Source: Bacteroidales bacterium (GTDB lineage: Bacteria > Bacteroidota > Bacteroidia > Bacteroidales > P3). From it: a stretch of 63,641 nucleotides of DNA. Of this stretch, positions 9,606-18,196 are shown in pieces; within the stretch, counting starts at the first letter, position 1, and the number at the start of each line of letters is the position of its first letter. The stretch covers positions 1 to 63,641 of the forward strand of contig JAFRRK010000032.1 in the NCBI GenBank assembly GCA_017428115.1. Reading direction: 5' to 3'. The notes under the pieces were generated by a model that saw only the letters and a list, made by a program, of their open reading frames with translations, was not told the DNA's origin and did not search any database. The position numbers and the translations under genes were made by a program.

Positions 9606-10507
9606 ATTATACCGATAATGTCGTTGATGTCTTGAATGTTGTGACGTTGACAATAGTCTTCCAAACCCTCCACAATCTTTATTGTGACAGTGGGGTCGAC
9701 AAAGTTGGCAGTGCCCACCTCAACGGCCTTGGCACCAGCCATTAGAAACTCAAGTGCATCGGCTGCGGAAGCTATTCCACCCAAACCCACCACGGGAATC
9801 TGCACGGCGTGCGCCACCTGCCACACCATACGCACTGCCACAGGCTTGACACAGGGACCGCTAAGGCCTCCGGTGATGGTACTGAGATAGGGGCGTTGGC
9901 GCTCCACGTCGATTGCCATGCCCAGCAGGGTGTTGATGAGCGACACACTGTCGGCACCTGCCTGCTCGACCGCCTTGGCAATGTCGACCACGCTGGTGAC
10001 GTTGGGAGTAAGCTTTACTATCAGCGTCTTATGGTATACTTCGCGCACGGCACGCACCACCTGTGCCGCCATGTCGGGGTTGGTGCCGAAGCCCATGCCA
10101 CCCTTTTTAACGTTGGGACAGCTGATATTCAGCTCGATACCAGGGATGTTGTCAAACTCATCAATCATCTCAGCCACGTGGCAGTACTCCTCGATAGAGG
10201 AGCCGCTGACATTGACAAATATCTTGGTATCAATATCCTTGATGCGAGGATAGACCTCGCGGCAGAAGGTTTCCACGCCCACATTCTGCAGTCCCACGGC
10301 ATTGAGCATACCCGACGGGGTTTCCGCCATGCGGGGATAGGGGTTGCCCTGACGGCGCTCGCCAGTAGTGCCTTTGACGATGATACCGCCCAAACGGGAG
10401 AGGTCGATAAAGTCGGCGAACTCCTCGCCATAGCCGAAGGTGCCAGAGGCGGTCATCACGGGATTCTTCAGCGTGATATTGTGAATTTTAGTAGACAAAT
10501 TAACCAT
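9602..10507 (-). CDS. pyrD: Dihydroorotate dehydrogenase, class 1B catalytic subunit
   Basis: Oxidises dihydroorotate to orotate in pyrimidine synthesis. The 301-residue TIM barrel carries the FMN and substrate motifs TASGTFGYG (residues 19-27) and NISCPNVK (127-134). Cys130 is the catalytic base typical of class 1 enzymes; class 2 uses Ser. Class 1B enzymes need the PyrK electron-transfer subunit, encoded one gene upstream. One base separates it from the PH-like gene. Confidence 0.96.
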   Translation of the reverse strand: MVNLSTKIHNITLKNPVMTASGTFGYGEEFADFIDLSRLGGIIVKGTTGERRQGNPYPRMAETPSGMLNAVGLQNVGVETFCREVYPRIKDIDTKIFVNVSGSSIEEYCHVAEMIDEFDNIPGIELNISCPNVKKGGMGFGTNPDMAAQVVRAVREVYHKTLIVKLTPNVTSVVDIAKAVEQAGADSVSLINTLLGMAIDVERQRPYLSTITGGLSGPCVKPVAVRMVWQVAHAVQIPVVGLGGIASAADALEFLMAGAKAVEVGTANFVDPTVTIKIVEGLEDYCQRHNIQDINDIIGII

Positions 10508-10508
10508 A

Positions 10509-11018
10509 CTAACTATGTTTTGCTTTATTTCCTTTTTGACGTTTCTTCAATTCTTTGTTACACTTTTCAAGCAGCTCTTCCATACTCCTACCACTCATGT
10601 CTTCCAAGATAAAATATATGGCACCCGAAAAATCATAGTTTACTCGTGCCAAGAAGCGTCGGAACACTGTGGGCATCTCCTTAATCTCCTTCTCAGTGTC
10701 GCGGGTAAAAACCTTTATTTGATTCTGATACCGGGTTTTCCAGGTGCCAAAGCCCTCAATCCTGCTCCATGGGATAGGGGTCTTTTTACCAAAAACGCCG
10801 ATAATGACAAGATTCTCGTCGGTGAACAAGACTGACTGCGAACCGATGACCACTCGGGCAAAATTCATAAAGAATATTAGCAACCCTAAGGTAAAAAAGG
10901 CGAAGCAAGCCCACGCTTTCCATGTATTATCTTCTACTGCCATCCCAATGGAAACAGCCCAAAAAAGCAGGAAGGCAAGCGTCGCCAAGCCCCATTTCAG
11001 TTTGTTCTTGAGGTTCAT
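10509..11018 (-). CDS. Small membrane protein with PH-like domain
   Basis: A 169-residue protein with two adjacent transmembrane helices (about residues 10-28 and 36-55) and a cytoplasmic beta-rich part resembling bacterial PH-like domains (VLFTDENLVIIG, then PWSRIEGFG). The C-terminus is Lys-rich. It is placed between pyrK and pyrD with gaps of 3 bp and 1 bp, so it is certainly in that operon. I know of no role for such a protein in pyrimidine synthesis; membrane tethering is speculation. Confidence 0.75.
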   Translation of the reverse strand: MNLKNKLKWGLATLAFLLFWAVSIGMAVEDNTWKAWACFAFFTLGLLIFFMNFARVVIGSQSVLFTDENLVIIGVFGKKTPIPWSRIEGFGTWKTRYQNQIKVFTRDTEKEIKEMPTVFRRFLARVNYDFSGAIYFILEDMSGRSMEELLEKCNKELKKRQKGNKAKHS

Positions 11019-11021
11019 AAC

Positions 11022-11792
11022 CTACTTGTTTTCAAGGAAACCGGCCAGTTTGGTCACATCGAACACGGGACCCTCTTTGCAGACGCATTTGTGACCATCG
11101 ACAGTGTCAGTGACACAGCAGAGGCAGGCACCGATGCCACATGCCATCATATTCTCGAGCGACACCTCGCAGGGGATACCCTTCTCCACGGCATAGCGAC
11201 CCACCGCCTTCATCATGGGGGTAGGGCCACAGGTGCAGATGTGGTCGTAAGGAACCGAGAATAAGGGATGCTGGGTGACTAAGCCTTTCTCGCCCAGACT
11301 GCCGTCCTCGGTAGAATAGAGCACCTGGCCGTAGGGCTCAAAGGCTCCGCGCACGGGTATCAGCTCCTTGGTACGCCCACCCAAGAGGATAGTAGGACGC
11401 ACGCCACGGCCATTATAACACTTGGCAAGATACAGCAAGGGGGCAATGCCGGCACCGCCACCAACCAGCAAGGGGGCAGCCCCCTGCACAGAGAAGCCAT
11501 GCCCGAGGGGATAGACAAGGTTGAGCGTGTCGCCCTCATTAAGAGTGGCCAGCTGGCGTGTGCCGTTGCCCACAATTTGGACGAGCAGCGTGAGCGTGTT
11601 GGCAGTGTAGTCGACATCGTGAATGGAAATAGGACGACGCAACATCACCTCGCGACAGCCCTTGACTTCCACCTCTACAAATTGGCCAGCCTGTATGGAG
11701 GGCAGTTGGCCGGGATGGTGGAGGATGAGGGAGAAATAATGACTGCCCAGCTGCTGCCGGCGCAGAATTGTAAAATCGGTTATATGCTTCAT
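11022..11792 (-). CDS. pyrK: Dihydroorotate dehydrogenase electron transfer subunit
   Basis: A 256-residue FAD/[2Fe-2S] subunit passing electrons from PyrD to NAD+. It has a ferredoxin-reductase-type FAD fold (residues 1-100, including RRPISIHD), an NAD-binding segment (VGGGAGIAPLLYLAK) and four C-terminal cysteines (ACGIGACLCC, then CVC) that ligate the cluster. The start is the ATG 11790-11792. The longer open frame upstream would cover its promoter at 11864-11871. First gene of pyrK / PH-like / pyrD / kinase. Confidence 0.95.
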   Translation of the reverse strand: MKHITDFTILRRQQLGSHYFSLILHHPGQLPSIQAGQFVEVEVKGCREVMLRRPISIHDVDYTANTLTLLVQIVGNGTRQLATLNEGDTLNLVYPLGHGFSVQGAAPLLVGGGAGIAPLLYLAKCYNGRGVRPTILLGGRTKELIPVRGAFEPYGQVLYSTEDGSLGEKGLVTQHPLFSVPYDHICTCGPTPMMKAVGRYAVEKGIPCEVSLENMMACGIGACLCCVTDTVDGHKCVCKEGPVFDVTKLAGFLENK

Positions 11793-11863
11793 GTATCCTT
11801 TGGCATTTAGTGTATAGCATTTACCATAGGGTGGCGGATGCAGACATTTCAAATTACAAAATG

Positions 11864-11871
11864 CAAAAATA
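11864..11871 (-). promoter_or_regulatory. -7 element for the pyrK operon
   Basis: The minus strand reads TATTTTTG, matching TAnnTTTG, about 72 bp upstream of pyrK. It lies only 13 bp from the plus-strand -7 element of recR, making a compact divergent promoter pair in an A-rich spacer. Confidence 0.7.
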
Positions 11872-11884
11872 CAAAAAAAAATTG

Positions 11885-11892
11885 TACTTTTG
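11885..11892 (+). promoter_or_regulatory. -7 element for recR
   Basis: TACTTTTG is an exact TAnnTTTG match, 40 bp before the recR ATG. Transcription should start about 7 bp downstream, giving a leader of roughly 30 nt. It excludes the in-frame TTG at 11890, which lies inside the promoter. Confidence 0.7.
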
Positions 11893-11931
11893 CATTTTCG
11901 TTCACAAAAAAACAAGTCTAACATATCAGCA

Positions 11932-12546
11932 ATGCAACTGCCCTCATCCACATTATCTCAAGCCGTAGAAGCCCTTTCCACCCTTCCGGGCGTTGGCAAA
12001 CGCTCGGCCCTGCGCTTTGCGTTGCACCTGCTCAAGCAGCCTGCCAACGAGGTTCTACAGCTGTCGGAATCAATACGCAAACTTGCCACAGACATCCACT
12101 ACTGCCACATCTGCCACTCCATTAGCGACGAGGACACATGCCCCATCTGCGCCAGTCCTAAGAGGGTGCAGAGCATTATATGTGTGGTGGAGAACATACA
12201 GGATGTGATGGCGATAGAGAACACACAGCAGTATCGCGGACTGTACCATGTGCTTGGCGGTGTGATATCGCCGATTGACGGCATAGGCATCCGCGACCTG
12301 AATATAGAGTCGCTCCTGAAACGGGTGCAACAAGGCTACCCCTCGCCAGTGGAAGAGGTTATCCTTGCCCTGCCGACCACCATGGAGGGCGACACCACCA
12401 ACTTTTATCTCAACAGGCAATTGCAGCCTATGGGGGTGAAAGTGACCACCATAGCACGCGGCATTGCCATTGGCGACAACTTGGAATATGCCGATGAGAT
12501 AACCCTGGGGCGCTCAATAGTGCATCGGGTGCCATTTGCAGAATAG
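11932..12546 (+). CDS. recR: Recombination mediator protein
   Basis: A 204-residue RecR that works with RecO and RecF to load RecA on gapped DNA. Visible features are the N-terminal helix-hairpin-helix ([11 protein letters not shown]), a four-cysteine zinc finger (CHIC...CPIC, about residues 57-73) and a Toprim domain ([14 protein letters not shown] and following). The start ATG 11932 follows a mapped -7 element. A strong terminator lies 34 bp after the stop. Confidence 0.97.
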   Translation: MQLPSSTLSQAVEALSTLPGVGKRSALRFALHLLKQPANEVLQLSESIRKLATDIHYCHICHSISDEDTCPICASPKRVQSIICVVENIQDVMAIENTQQYRGLYHVLGGVISPIDGIGIRDLNIESLLKRVQQGYPSPVEEVILALPTTMEGDTTNFYLNRQLQPMGVKVTTIARGIAIGDNLEYADEITLGRSIVHRVPFAE

Positions 12547-12579
12547 GACCCCTTTAAGATAGGTCCTAAAAGTAATCGT

Positions 12580-12617
12580 GTGCCACTTTTTTTTCAAAAG
12601 TGGCACCCTTTTTTTTT
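12580..12617 (+). terminator. Intrinsic terminator after recR
   Basis: A perfect 11-bp stem (GTGCCACTTTT 12580-12590 with AAAAGTGGCAC 12596-12606, 5-nt loop) is followed by CC and nine T residues (12609-12617). A weaker hairpin (AGGACC/GGTCCT, 12545-12567) precedes it at the recR stop. The same stem recurs in repeats near 45.45 and 59.82 kb. Confidence 0.85.
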
Positions 12618-12780
12618 GCATTTTTCGGTATAATAATAGCAGAACGACTACGACATGCATCACCAATCATCCACCTTGCCCTTCTACAGAACGTTGCCGC
12701 ATCTCGGCAAGCGGACTAGCCTTTCGATAAGTTCGTCATGCCTTCGTCGTGCCTTCGCTTCCGGGGACGAAGGGAAGAGG
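12580..12780. repeat. Copy D of a hairpin-bearing intergenic repeat
   Basis: In the 566-bp gene-free stretch 12547-13112, this segment shares ordered blocks with 45320-45465 and 59704-59836 read on their minus strands. The blocks are the GTGCCACT hairpin, a T-rich block ending GGTATAAT, and a CCTTCGTCGTGCCTTCG block (12741-12757). No long coding frame explains it. Clear terminal inverted repeats, present in other copies, are not seen here. Confidence 0.65.
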
Positions 12781-12981
12781 GAGCCAAGGCGGAGGGAAGT
12801 AAGAAATCGGGGGCGGCAGCCAACTATCATTTTCAATTATCGAGGGGAGGGGTGTTTAACTGCGGACTAATGAATGTCTTTTTTAGAACAATTGCAGTGC
12901 CGACACTACTCGGACTAGAGTTATATATTGTTGGATACATGATATTTAATCCTTGGAGGTTACCAATTTAAAAAAAAAATG

Positions 12982-12989
12982 TATTTTTG
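12982..12989 (+). promoter_or_regulatory. -7 element upstream of the GH3 lipoprotein
   Basis: TATTTTTG matches TAnnTTTG, preceded by an A-tract. It lies about 124 bp before the GH3 start, with a 21-codon small frame in between. Confidence 0.6.
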
Positions 12990-13016
12990 CAGTTTGATTA
13001 TAAAAGCTAAAACACC

Positions 13017-13082
13017 ATGAAAAAACGCTTATCTTATTTGTTACATGTTTTTTATGGACACACTAGTCCAGTAGGTGAATAG
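13017..13082 (+). CDS. Possible 21-residue leader peptide
   Basis: A short frame starting MKKRLSYLLHVFYG and ending at TAG 13080-13082, between the promoter at 12982 and the GH3 lipoprotein start at 13113. Its first residues resemble the signal peptide of the next gene (MKRLSNLILT). It could be a decayed 5' fragment of a duplicated lipoprotein gene, a translated leader, or chance. No conservation data are available here. Confidence 0.25.
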   Translation: MKKRLSYLLHVFYGHTSPVGE

Positions 13083-13112
13083 ATAGTACTAATGATACAA
13101 TAGATAATAAAT

Positions 13113-14273
13113 ATGAAGAGACTGTCTAATCTTATCCTAACGCTTGTGATGATGATATGCTCAACAGCATGTGGTCAGAACGTGAGCAGTAAGGGCGATG
13201 TAGTATCACCGAGAGCCGCCGCCACAGAGAGCGACCAACTGCTGCAAGACATCGGCGAGATGCTCCTTGTGGGCTTCCGCGGCACTACGGTTGGTGATAA
13301 CGACCATATTGTGCGCGACATAACGGAATACCATGTGGGCAACATCATCCTATTTGAATATGACGCACCGACGGGCACACGCCACCGCAACATCTCATCA
13401 GCCACACAAGTGAAAGCGCTCTGCCACGACCTTCAGAAATATGCCAAGGGGCATTTGCTGATAGGCATTGACCAAGAGGGCGGCAAAGTCACCCGCCTGC
13501 GCACCCAGGACGGATTTCCCAAAACCCTAAGCGCACAGGCCTCGGCCGAGGCTGGAGAAAAGAGCGTGGTGGAGAATGCCCTTGTGGTGGCCCAAGAACT
13601 AAAGGAGGCCGGCATCAACCTCAACTTCGCACCATGCGTGGATGTGAACGTCAACCCCTCATGCCCTGTCATCGGCAAGATGGGGCGTAGCTTCTCGAGC
13701 GACCCTGACATCGTGAGCCGCTATGCACGCCACTGGATTGAGGTGCAGCAAAAGGCCGGAATCATATCGTGCATTAAACATTTTCCGGGCCATGGCAGCG
13801 CTTCGGGCGACACACACGCTGGCTTGGTAGATGTGACCAAGACTTGGCAGGAGATAGAGCTAAAACCCTATCGTGAACTGATTGAAAGTGGCAGTGTGGA
13901 GATGGTGATGGTAGCCCATGTCATCAACAGGCAGATGGGCGATGAGCTGCCAGCCTCGCTCTCGCCGTCAGTGGTTCGCGGAAAGTTACGCAACGAACTT
14001 GGTTTCAAAGGAGTGGTGGTAACCGACGACCTGGCCATGGGAGCTATCACCAAGCAGTATGGAATGGAGGAGGCTATCAGGATGGCCATTGCCGCGGGGT
14101 GCGACATGCTGTGTCTATCGAATAATGGTAGTGGCAGTTACGACCCTGAGCTGGTGCCTCGTGCCGTCAATGCTATCCAACAGATGGTGGCAAATGGCGA
14201 GATTTCGGCAGAAGACATCCATGCTGCTGCCGAGCGTATCCGCGCCCTCAAGAAAGCCCACTCTATCAAATAA
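13113..14273 (+). CDS. GH3 beta-N-acetylhexosaminidase-like lipoprotein
   Basis: A 386-residue glycoside hydrolase family 3 protein of the NagZ type, which removes beta-linked GlcNAc from peptidoglycan fragments. It carries a lipobox (STAC, Cys20), so it is envelope-anchored, unlike cytosolic E. coli NagZ. The NagZ signature KHFPGHGSASGDTH spans residues 222-235, with the His that serves in acid/base catalysis. The nucleophile strand is VTDDLAMGA (303-311). Substrate binding is suggested by IDQEGGKVTR (119-128). Together with the sugar kinase at 8760 it may serve amino-sugar salvage. Confidence 0.88.
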   Translation: MKRLSNLILTLVMMICSTACGQNVSSKGDVVSPRAAATESDQLLQDIGEMLLVGFRGTTVGDNDHIVRDITEYHVGNIILFEYDAPTGTRHRNISSATQVKALCHDLQKYAKGHLLIGIDQEGGKVTRLRTQDGFPKTLSAQASAEAGEKSVVENALVVAQELKEAGINLNFAPCVDVNVNPSCPVIGKMGRSFSSDPDIVSRYARHWIEVQQKAGIISCIKHFPGHGSASGDTHAGLVDVTKTWQEIELKPYRELIESGSVEMVMVAHVINRQMGDELPASLSPSVVRGKLRNELGFKGVVVTDDLAMGAITKQYGMEEAIRMAIAAGCDMLCLSNNGSGSYDPELVPRAVNAIQQMVANGEISAEDIHAAAERIRALKKAHSIK

Positions 14274-14288
14274 TATATCACCCATTGA

Positions 14289-14744
14289 ATGGAAGAGAAA
14301 AACATTATAGAAATAAAGAACAAACGAGCAGAGTACGAATACTTTCTGCTAGACGACTATACCGCCGGCATTGTGCTGACGGGCACAGAGATTAAGTCAA
14401 TCCGCGACGGCAAGGCCAACCTCACCGACGCTTATTGTGTATTTATCGGTAACGAACTATTTGTACGGCAGATGCATATATCAGAATACCGCTTTGGCTC
14501 GTATCTGAACCATGCCGCCAAACGCGACCGCAAATTGCTGCTCAACAAGCGAGAACTGCACAAACTGCAAAACAAGATAAAGGAACGCGGATTCACCATC
14601 ATTCCTGTCAAGCTCTTTGTCAATCCACAAGGAAGAGCCAAGCTGCTAATCTCACTGGCCAAGGGCAAGAAGTTCTACGACAAGCGTGAAAGCATCAAGG
14701 AGAAAGATACACGTCGCGACATGGAGCGTATTCTTAGGCGATAA
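14289..14744 (+). CDS. smpB: SsrA-binding protein
   Basis: A 151-residue tmRNA partner for rescue of stalled ribosomes. Typical segments are visible: an N-terminal [24 protein letters not shown], and a basic C-terminal tail ending [13 protein letters not shown]. Length and order match the family. It starts 15 bp after the GH3 stop. No tmRNA gene is seen in the window. Confidence 0.97.
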   Translation: MEEKNIIEIKNKRAEYEYFLLDDYTAGIVLTGTEIKSIRDGKANLTDAYCVFIGNELFVRQMHISEYRFGSYLNHAAKRDRKLLLNKRELHKLQNKIKERGFTIIPVKLFVNPQGRAKLLISLAKGKKFYDKRESIKEKDTRRDMERILRR

Positions 14745-14769
14745 TAATAAACCTATATTCTCTACATCA

Positions 14770-16020
14770 GTGAAAGTCTTTAAATTCGGCGGGGCATCCG
14801 TCAACAGCGCAACAGCTGTGCGCAACATGGCTGAAATAGTGAGGCAATACACAAAGGAGCCGCTAGTGGTGGTGGTATCGGCCATGGGTAAGACCACCAA
14901 TATGCTCGAACAGCTAGTGCCAGGCGTACGGCCACCCGAGGAACATAACAGCCTGATAAAGGAAGTTACCGACTACCATCTGCAAATCATACGGGAACTA
15001 TTTGCTGAAGCAGACCATATTGTTTACAAGGACTTTGACCAACTTATTGACCAACTTAGAGAACAGGTTGCCCAACCGCCGACGCACTATAGCTACGACT
15101 ATGACCAGACAGTTTGCTACGGTGAACTGATTTCTACTACCATTATCAGCCACTATCTAAACAGCATCGGGCTGATTAACAAATGGGTTGACATACGCAG
15201 TGTGGTGCGGACCGACAATAACTACCGTGAGGGCATTGTCGACTTTGAAACAACAAAAAGGGCAAGTAGCGCGTTTGATACAGCTGATTCTATGCTGTTT
15301 GTGACGCAAGGATTCATTGCAGGGACTGCCGACGGCCATACCACAACCCTTGGGCGAGAAGGAAGCGACTACAGTGCAGCCATACTCTCCTATTGCCTTG
15401 ATGCTGAGAGCATGACTATTTGGAAAGATGTACCAGGATTCCTTAATGCAGACCCTAAGTATTTTGCTGACACCGTCAAAATAGAACAAATACCATACAA
15501 TGAGGCACTAGAGCTTGCATACTATGGTGCCAGCGTTATCCACCCCAAAACTATCAAACCTATTCAGAACAAGAATATTTCATTATACATCAAATCGTTT
15601 CTTTCCCCTAATGCCAAGGGATCGGTTATTGGCCCCTTTGCTACAATAAAACCCCTTACACCGCTTTACATTTTTAAGAACAATCAGACCCTACTATCGG
15701 TACTGCCCAAAGACTTCAGCTTTATCGCCGAGGACAACCTACGGGTCATCTTTGCCACCCTTGCCGAACTGAATATTCGGGTGAACCTAATGCAGAATTC
15801 TGCCCTCAGCTTTTCACTTTGCATCGATGATAACAAACTACTTCTCAACCAATTAATCGAACGGCTGTCTTGCCAGTTTCATCTACGTTACAACCGTGGT
15901 TTACAGCTTATCACCATCCGATACTATACCCAACAGATAATAGATACCATTGTTGCACAACGTCCAATCCTGCTTCAGCAACGTTCACGTACCACCACAC
16001 AACTCTTAGTACAACCATGA
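14770..16020 (+). CDS. lysC: Aspartate kinase
   Basis: First step of the aspartate-family pathway (Lys, Thr, Met, diaminopimelate): phosphorylation of aspartate. The start is probably GTG 14770-14772, which places KVFKFGGASV at the N-terminus as in the family; an upstream GTG at 14686 would overlap smpB. This gives 416 residues. Motifs are KFGGAS, GREGSDYSAA and VPGFLNADP. The C-terminal 120 residues correspond to ACT-type regulatory domains but are divergent. The stop overlaps aroB as ATGA. Confidence 0.9.
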   Translation: MKVFKFGGASVNSATAVRNMAEIVRQYTKEPLVVVVSAMGKTTNMLEQLVPGVRPPEEHNSLIKEVTDYHLQIIRELFAEADHIVYKDFDQLIDQLREQVAQPPTHYSYDYDQTVCYGELISTTIISHYLNSIGLINKWVDIRSVVRTDNNYREGIVDFETTKRASSAFDTADSMLFVTQGFIAGTADGHTTTLGREGSDYSAAILSYCLDAESMTIWKDVPGFLNADPKYFADTVKIEQIPYNEALELAYYGASVIHPKTIKPIQNKNISLYIKSFLSPNAKGSVIGPFATIKPLTPLYIFKNNQTLLSVLPKDFSFIAEDNLRVIFATLAELNIRVNLMQNSALSFSLCIDDNKLLLNQLIERLSCQFHLRYNRGLQLITIRYYTQQIIDTIVAQRPILLQQRSRTTTQLLVQP

Positions 16021-17081
16021 CGAACACCCAAACCATCCTCCCCTCTCGCACATCATCGCTCAGCAGACTCAGCCGCACACTATCGGGCAAAACCTACAGC
16101 AATGCGAGATATTATATACTTGTAGACGAGAACACATATAACCACTGCCTGCCCCAACTGGTATCGCAAGTGGCACAGCTGCAGGAGGCCGAGTTTATGG
16201 AAGTACCCATTGGCGAAGAATGCAAGGACATAGCCATCGCCACCCAGCTATGGCAAACACTGATGGAGAGTGGTGCCGACCGCAACAGCATATTGGTCAA
16301 CCTAGGGGGGGGATGTGTGAGCGACCTAGGGGGCTTTGTGGCATCCAGCTACTTACGCGGAATTAGATACATCAACATACCTACCACACTCATCGGCATG
16401 GTGGATGCAGCCATAGGGGGTAAGAGTGCCCTCAATCTGAACGGCTGCAAGAACCAGGTCGGGTTCTTCAACGCGCCCAACATCGTCTGCCTACACCCAG
16501 AATTCCTCAACACACTACCCGACGAAGAACTCTTCAACGGAGTGTTTGAGATGCTCAAAACCTTTATGATTGGCGACCCTGGACAGTACCACCGCCTTTG
16601 TGATATGCTGCTCAAGGGGACATTTGAAATAGAAGCAGAGATGATATCAACGTGCGCAAGTATTAAGGCTGCTGTGGTAAAGGAAGACCCCACAGACAAA
16701 GGTATCCGCCACATCCTTAACCTAGGACACACATTTGGCCATGCTATCGAAGCCTACAGCCAACAGAGTGCAAAATCATTCTCGCACGGCACCTCAGTGG
16801 GGATAGGGATGCTTTGTGCACTCTATCTGTCCGTCCATAAACTCGGGCTGCCACAAGAACAGCTTGACCTATACCGGAAAGTGGTGCTACAACTCATAGA
16901 ACCACCACACTACACCCTCAAGGACACCGAAGAAATCCTCACCTACATGCGCCACGACAAGAAGAATGCCCAAAGCGAAATACGCTGTGTGCTACTGCAG
17001 GAGCTCGGAGCGCCCGTCATCGATATATCTGTTGATGAAAACGAAATTCGTGATGCCCTACTAAAGATTTCCAAGTCATGA
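16017..17081 (+). CDS. aroB: 3-dehydroquinate synthase
   Basis: Second step of the shikimate pathway: cyclises DAHP to 3-dehydroquinate using NAD+ and a divalent metal. The 354 residues begin at the ATG overlapping the lysC stop. Visible motifs are LGGGCVSDLGGFVASSYLRG (nucleotide binding), TTLIGMVDAAIGGKSALN, and the metal-binding segments LNLGHTFGHAIE and SHGTSVGIGM. The ATGA overlaps at both ends suggest translational coupling with lysC and the next gene. Confidence 0.96.
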   Translation: MTNTQTILPSRTSSLSRLSRTLSGKTYSNARYYILVDENTYNHCLPQLVSQVAQLQEAEFMEVPIGEECKDIAIATQLWQTLMESGADRNSILVNLGGGCVSDLGGFVASSYLRGIRYINIPTTLIGMVDAAIGGKSALNLNGCKNQVGFFNAPNIVCLHPEFLNTLPDEELFNGVFEMLKTFMIGDPGQYHRLCDMLLKGTFEIEAEMISTCASIKAAVVKEDPTDKGIRHILNLGHTFGHAIEAYSQQSAKSFSHGTSVGIGMLCALYLSVHKLGLPQEQLDLYRKVVLQLIEPPHYTLKDTEEILTYMRHDKKNAQSEIRCVLLQELGAPVIDISVDENEIRDALLKISKS

Positions 17082-17764
17082 AACGCCTCTCTCACCTCTT
17101 CATCGCCCTATGCCTGCTTGCAACAGTATCATGCCGCACATACCAACTATCTCCACTGCCACCAACTAGTCCATTCTTTGGCCTGTGCGACTTCGAGACA
17201 GGCAACCTTATCTTCATCTACGACACCGCAGGCATGGGCAGTGCCATACAATCTGCTACAGCATGGGACACACTACGTCCCGCATACACTCATGTGGCCA
17301 TAACCGAATGTACTGATAGCGGGGTATTTGTTATTGATGCCACACCAGCCTCGGGCGTGGCACGAAGGCCATTGAACGATTTCATTCTATCGGTATATGA
17401 CACCAACTCAGCCTACAGCTTTGTAGGCATGGCAGACTATTATTATGTCGCTGTTCCATACGATACCGCCTTCTTGATAGAACGGATGCACAGCCTCATC
17501 GGACAGCCCTACGACCCCTACTTCCTGCCCAACAATGGGCGGCTCTACTGCAGCGAACTGGTGCAAGAATGCTTCATTGACCAAAAGGGCCACCACCTCT
17601 TCCCCTCCAAACCCATGAACTTCTACGCCTCTGACGGCACCCTACCTGCCTACTGGCAGCATCATTTCGACAGCCTCGGCACAAGCGTCCCACAAGACAT
17701 GCCCGGCACCAACCCAACAGACATGTCGCACTCACCCATATTGCATTCTTTCAGAATAGAATAA
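17078..17764 (+). CDS. YiiX-like permuted papain-fold lipoprotein
   Basis: A 228-residue lipoprotein (lipobox TVSC, Cys19). It resembles the YiiX/YebB branch of NlpC/P60-like peptidases, with a circularly permuted papain fold. A candidate catalytic His is H72 in THVAI and a candidate Cys is C158 in LYCSELVQE. Such proteins may cleave peptide or lipid amide/ester bonds in the envelope; the substrate is unknown. The start overlaps the aroB stop (ATGA), an unusual pairing of a shikimate enzyme with an envelope hydrolase. Confidence 0.8.
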   Translation: MKRLSHLFIALCLLATVSCRTYQLSPLPPTSPFFGLCDFETGNLIFIYDTAGMGSAIQSATAWDTLRPAYTHVAITECTDSGVFVIDATPASGVARRPLNDFILSVYDTNSAYSFVGMADYYYVAVPYDTAFLIERMHSLIGQPYDPYFLPNNGRLYCSELVQECFIDQKGHHLFPSKPMNFYASDGTLPAYWQHHFDSLGTSVPQDMPGTNPTDMSHSPILHSFRIE

Positions 17765-17801
17765 GCAGCAAATTGGTATTATTTCTGAGAGTCTATTCGT
17801 T

Positions 17802-18182
17802 CTAATACGGGCGATTGCATACCCAAAACTCGGAGACCAGACTATTCTCTTGGAACCCATCGTTATAGGTCAGCGTAAAATAATGCTGTCCTATATGCAT
17901 GAAATTAATCTGGAACTTTTTACTCCATGGGAAAGTGTCGATAGAATCAACAACGACACCGTCGATAGCGAGGGTCACAGGATTCTGCACATCATCAGTC
18001 GTACTGATTGACACTTTTGCATTTATTGAAAAAGAATAATCTATTTCTAACGAGACCGGGCCCACCTTGGCGGAGTAATCCTCGTTGCTAAAGAAAGAAC
18101 ATCTTGTGGGTTTAGTTTTTTGGCAAGACGAAATACCCAGCAAAAGCAATAGTGAGGTTACTATAAAAAAAATTCTTTTCAT
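17802..18182 (-). CDS. Small lipoprotein, last gene of the caspase-like operon
   Basis: A 126-residue lipoprotein (lipobox GISSC, Cys20). The mature part is all-beta in pattern, with an Ig-like segment (NPVTLAIDGVVVDSIDTFPW and HYFTLTYNDGF). No known family recognised. It is 14 bp downstream of the beta-barrel gene and ends 37 bp from the convergent YiiX-like gene, with no clear terminator between. Confidence 0.7.
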   Translation of the reverse strand: MKRIFFIVTSLLLLLGISSCQKTKPTRCSFFSNEDYSAKVGPVSLEIDYSFSINAKVSISTTDDVQNPVTLAIDGVVVDSIDTFPWSKKFQINFMHIGQHYFTLTYNDGFQENSLVSEFWVCNRPY

Positions 18183-18196
18183 TGTAATATTATAAT

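Noticed and set aside
14686-14769. Upstream GTG start for aspartate kinase at 14686.
   Set aside because: It would lie inside smpB and add a 28-residue extension absent from the family; GTG 14770 places the KFGG motif correctly.
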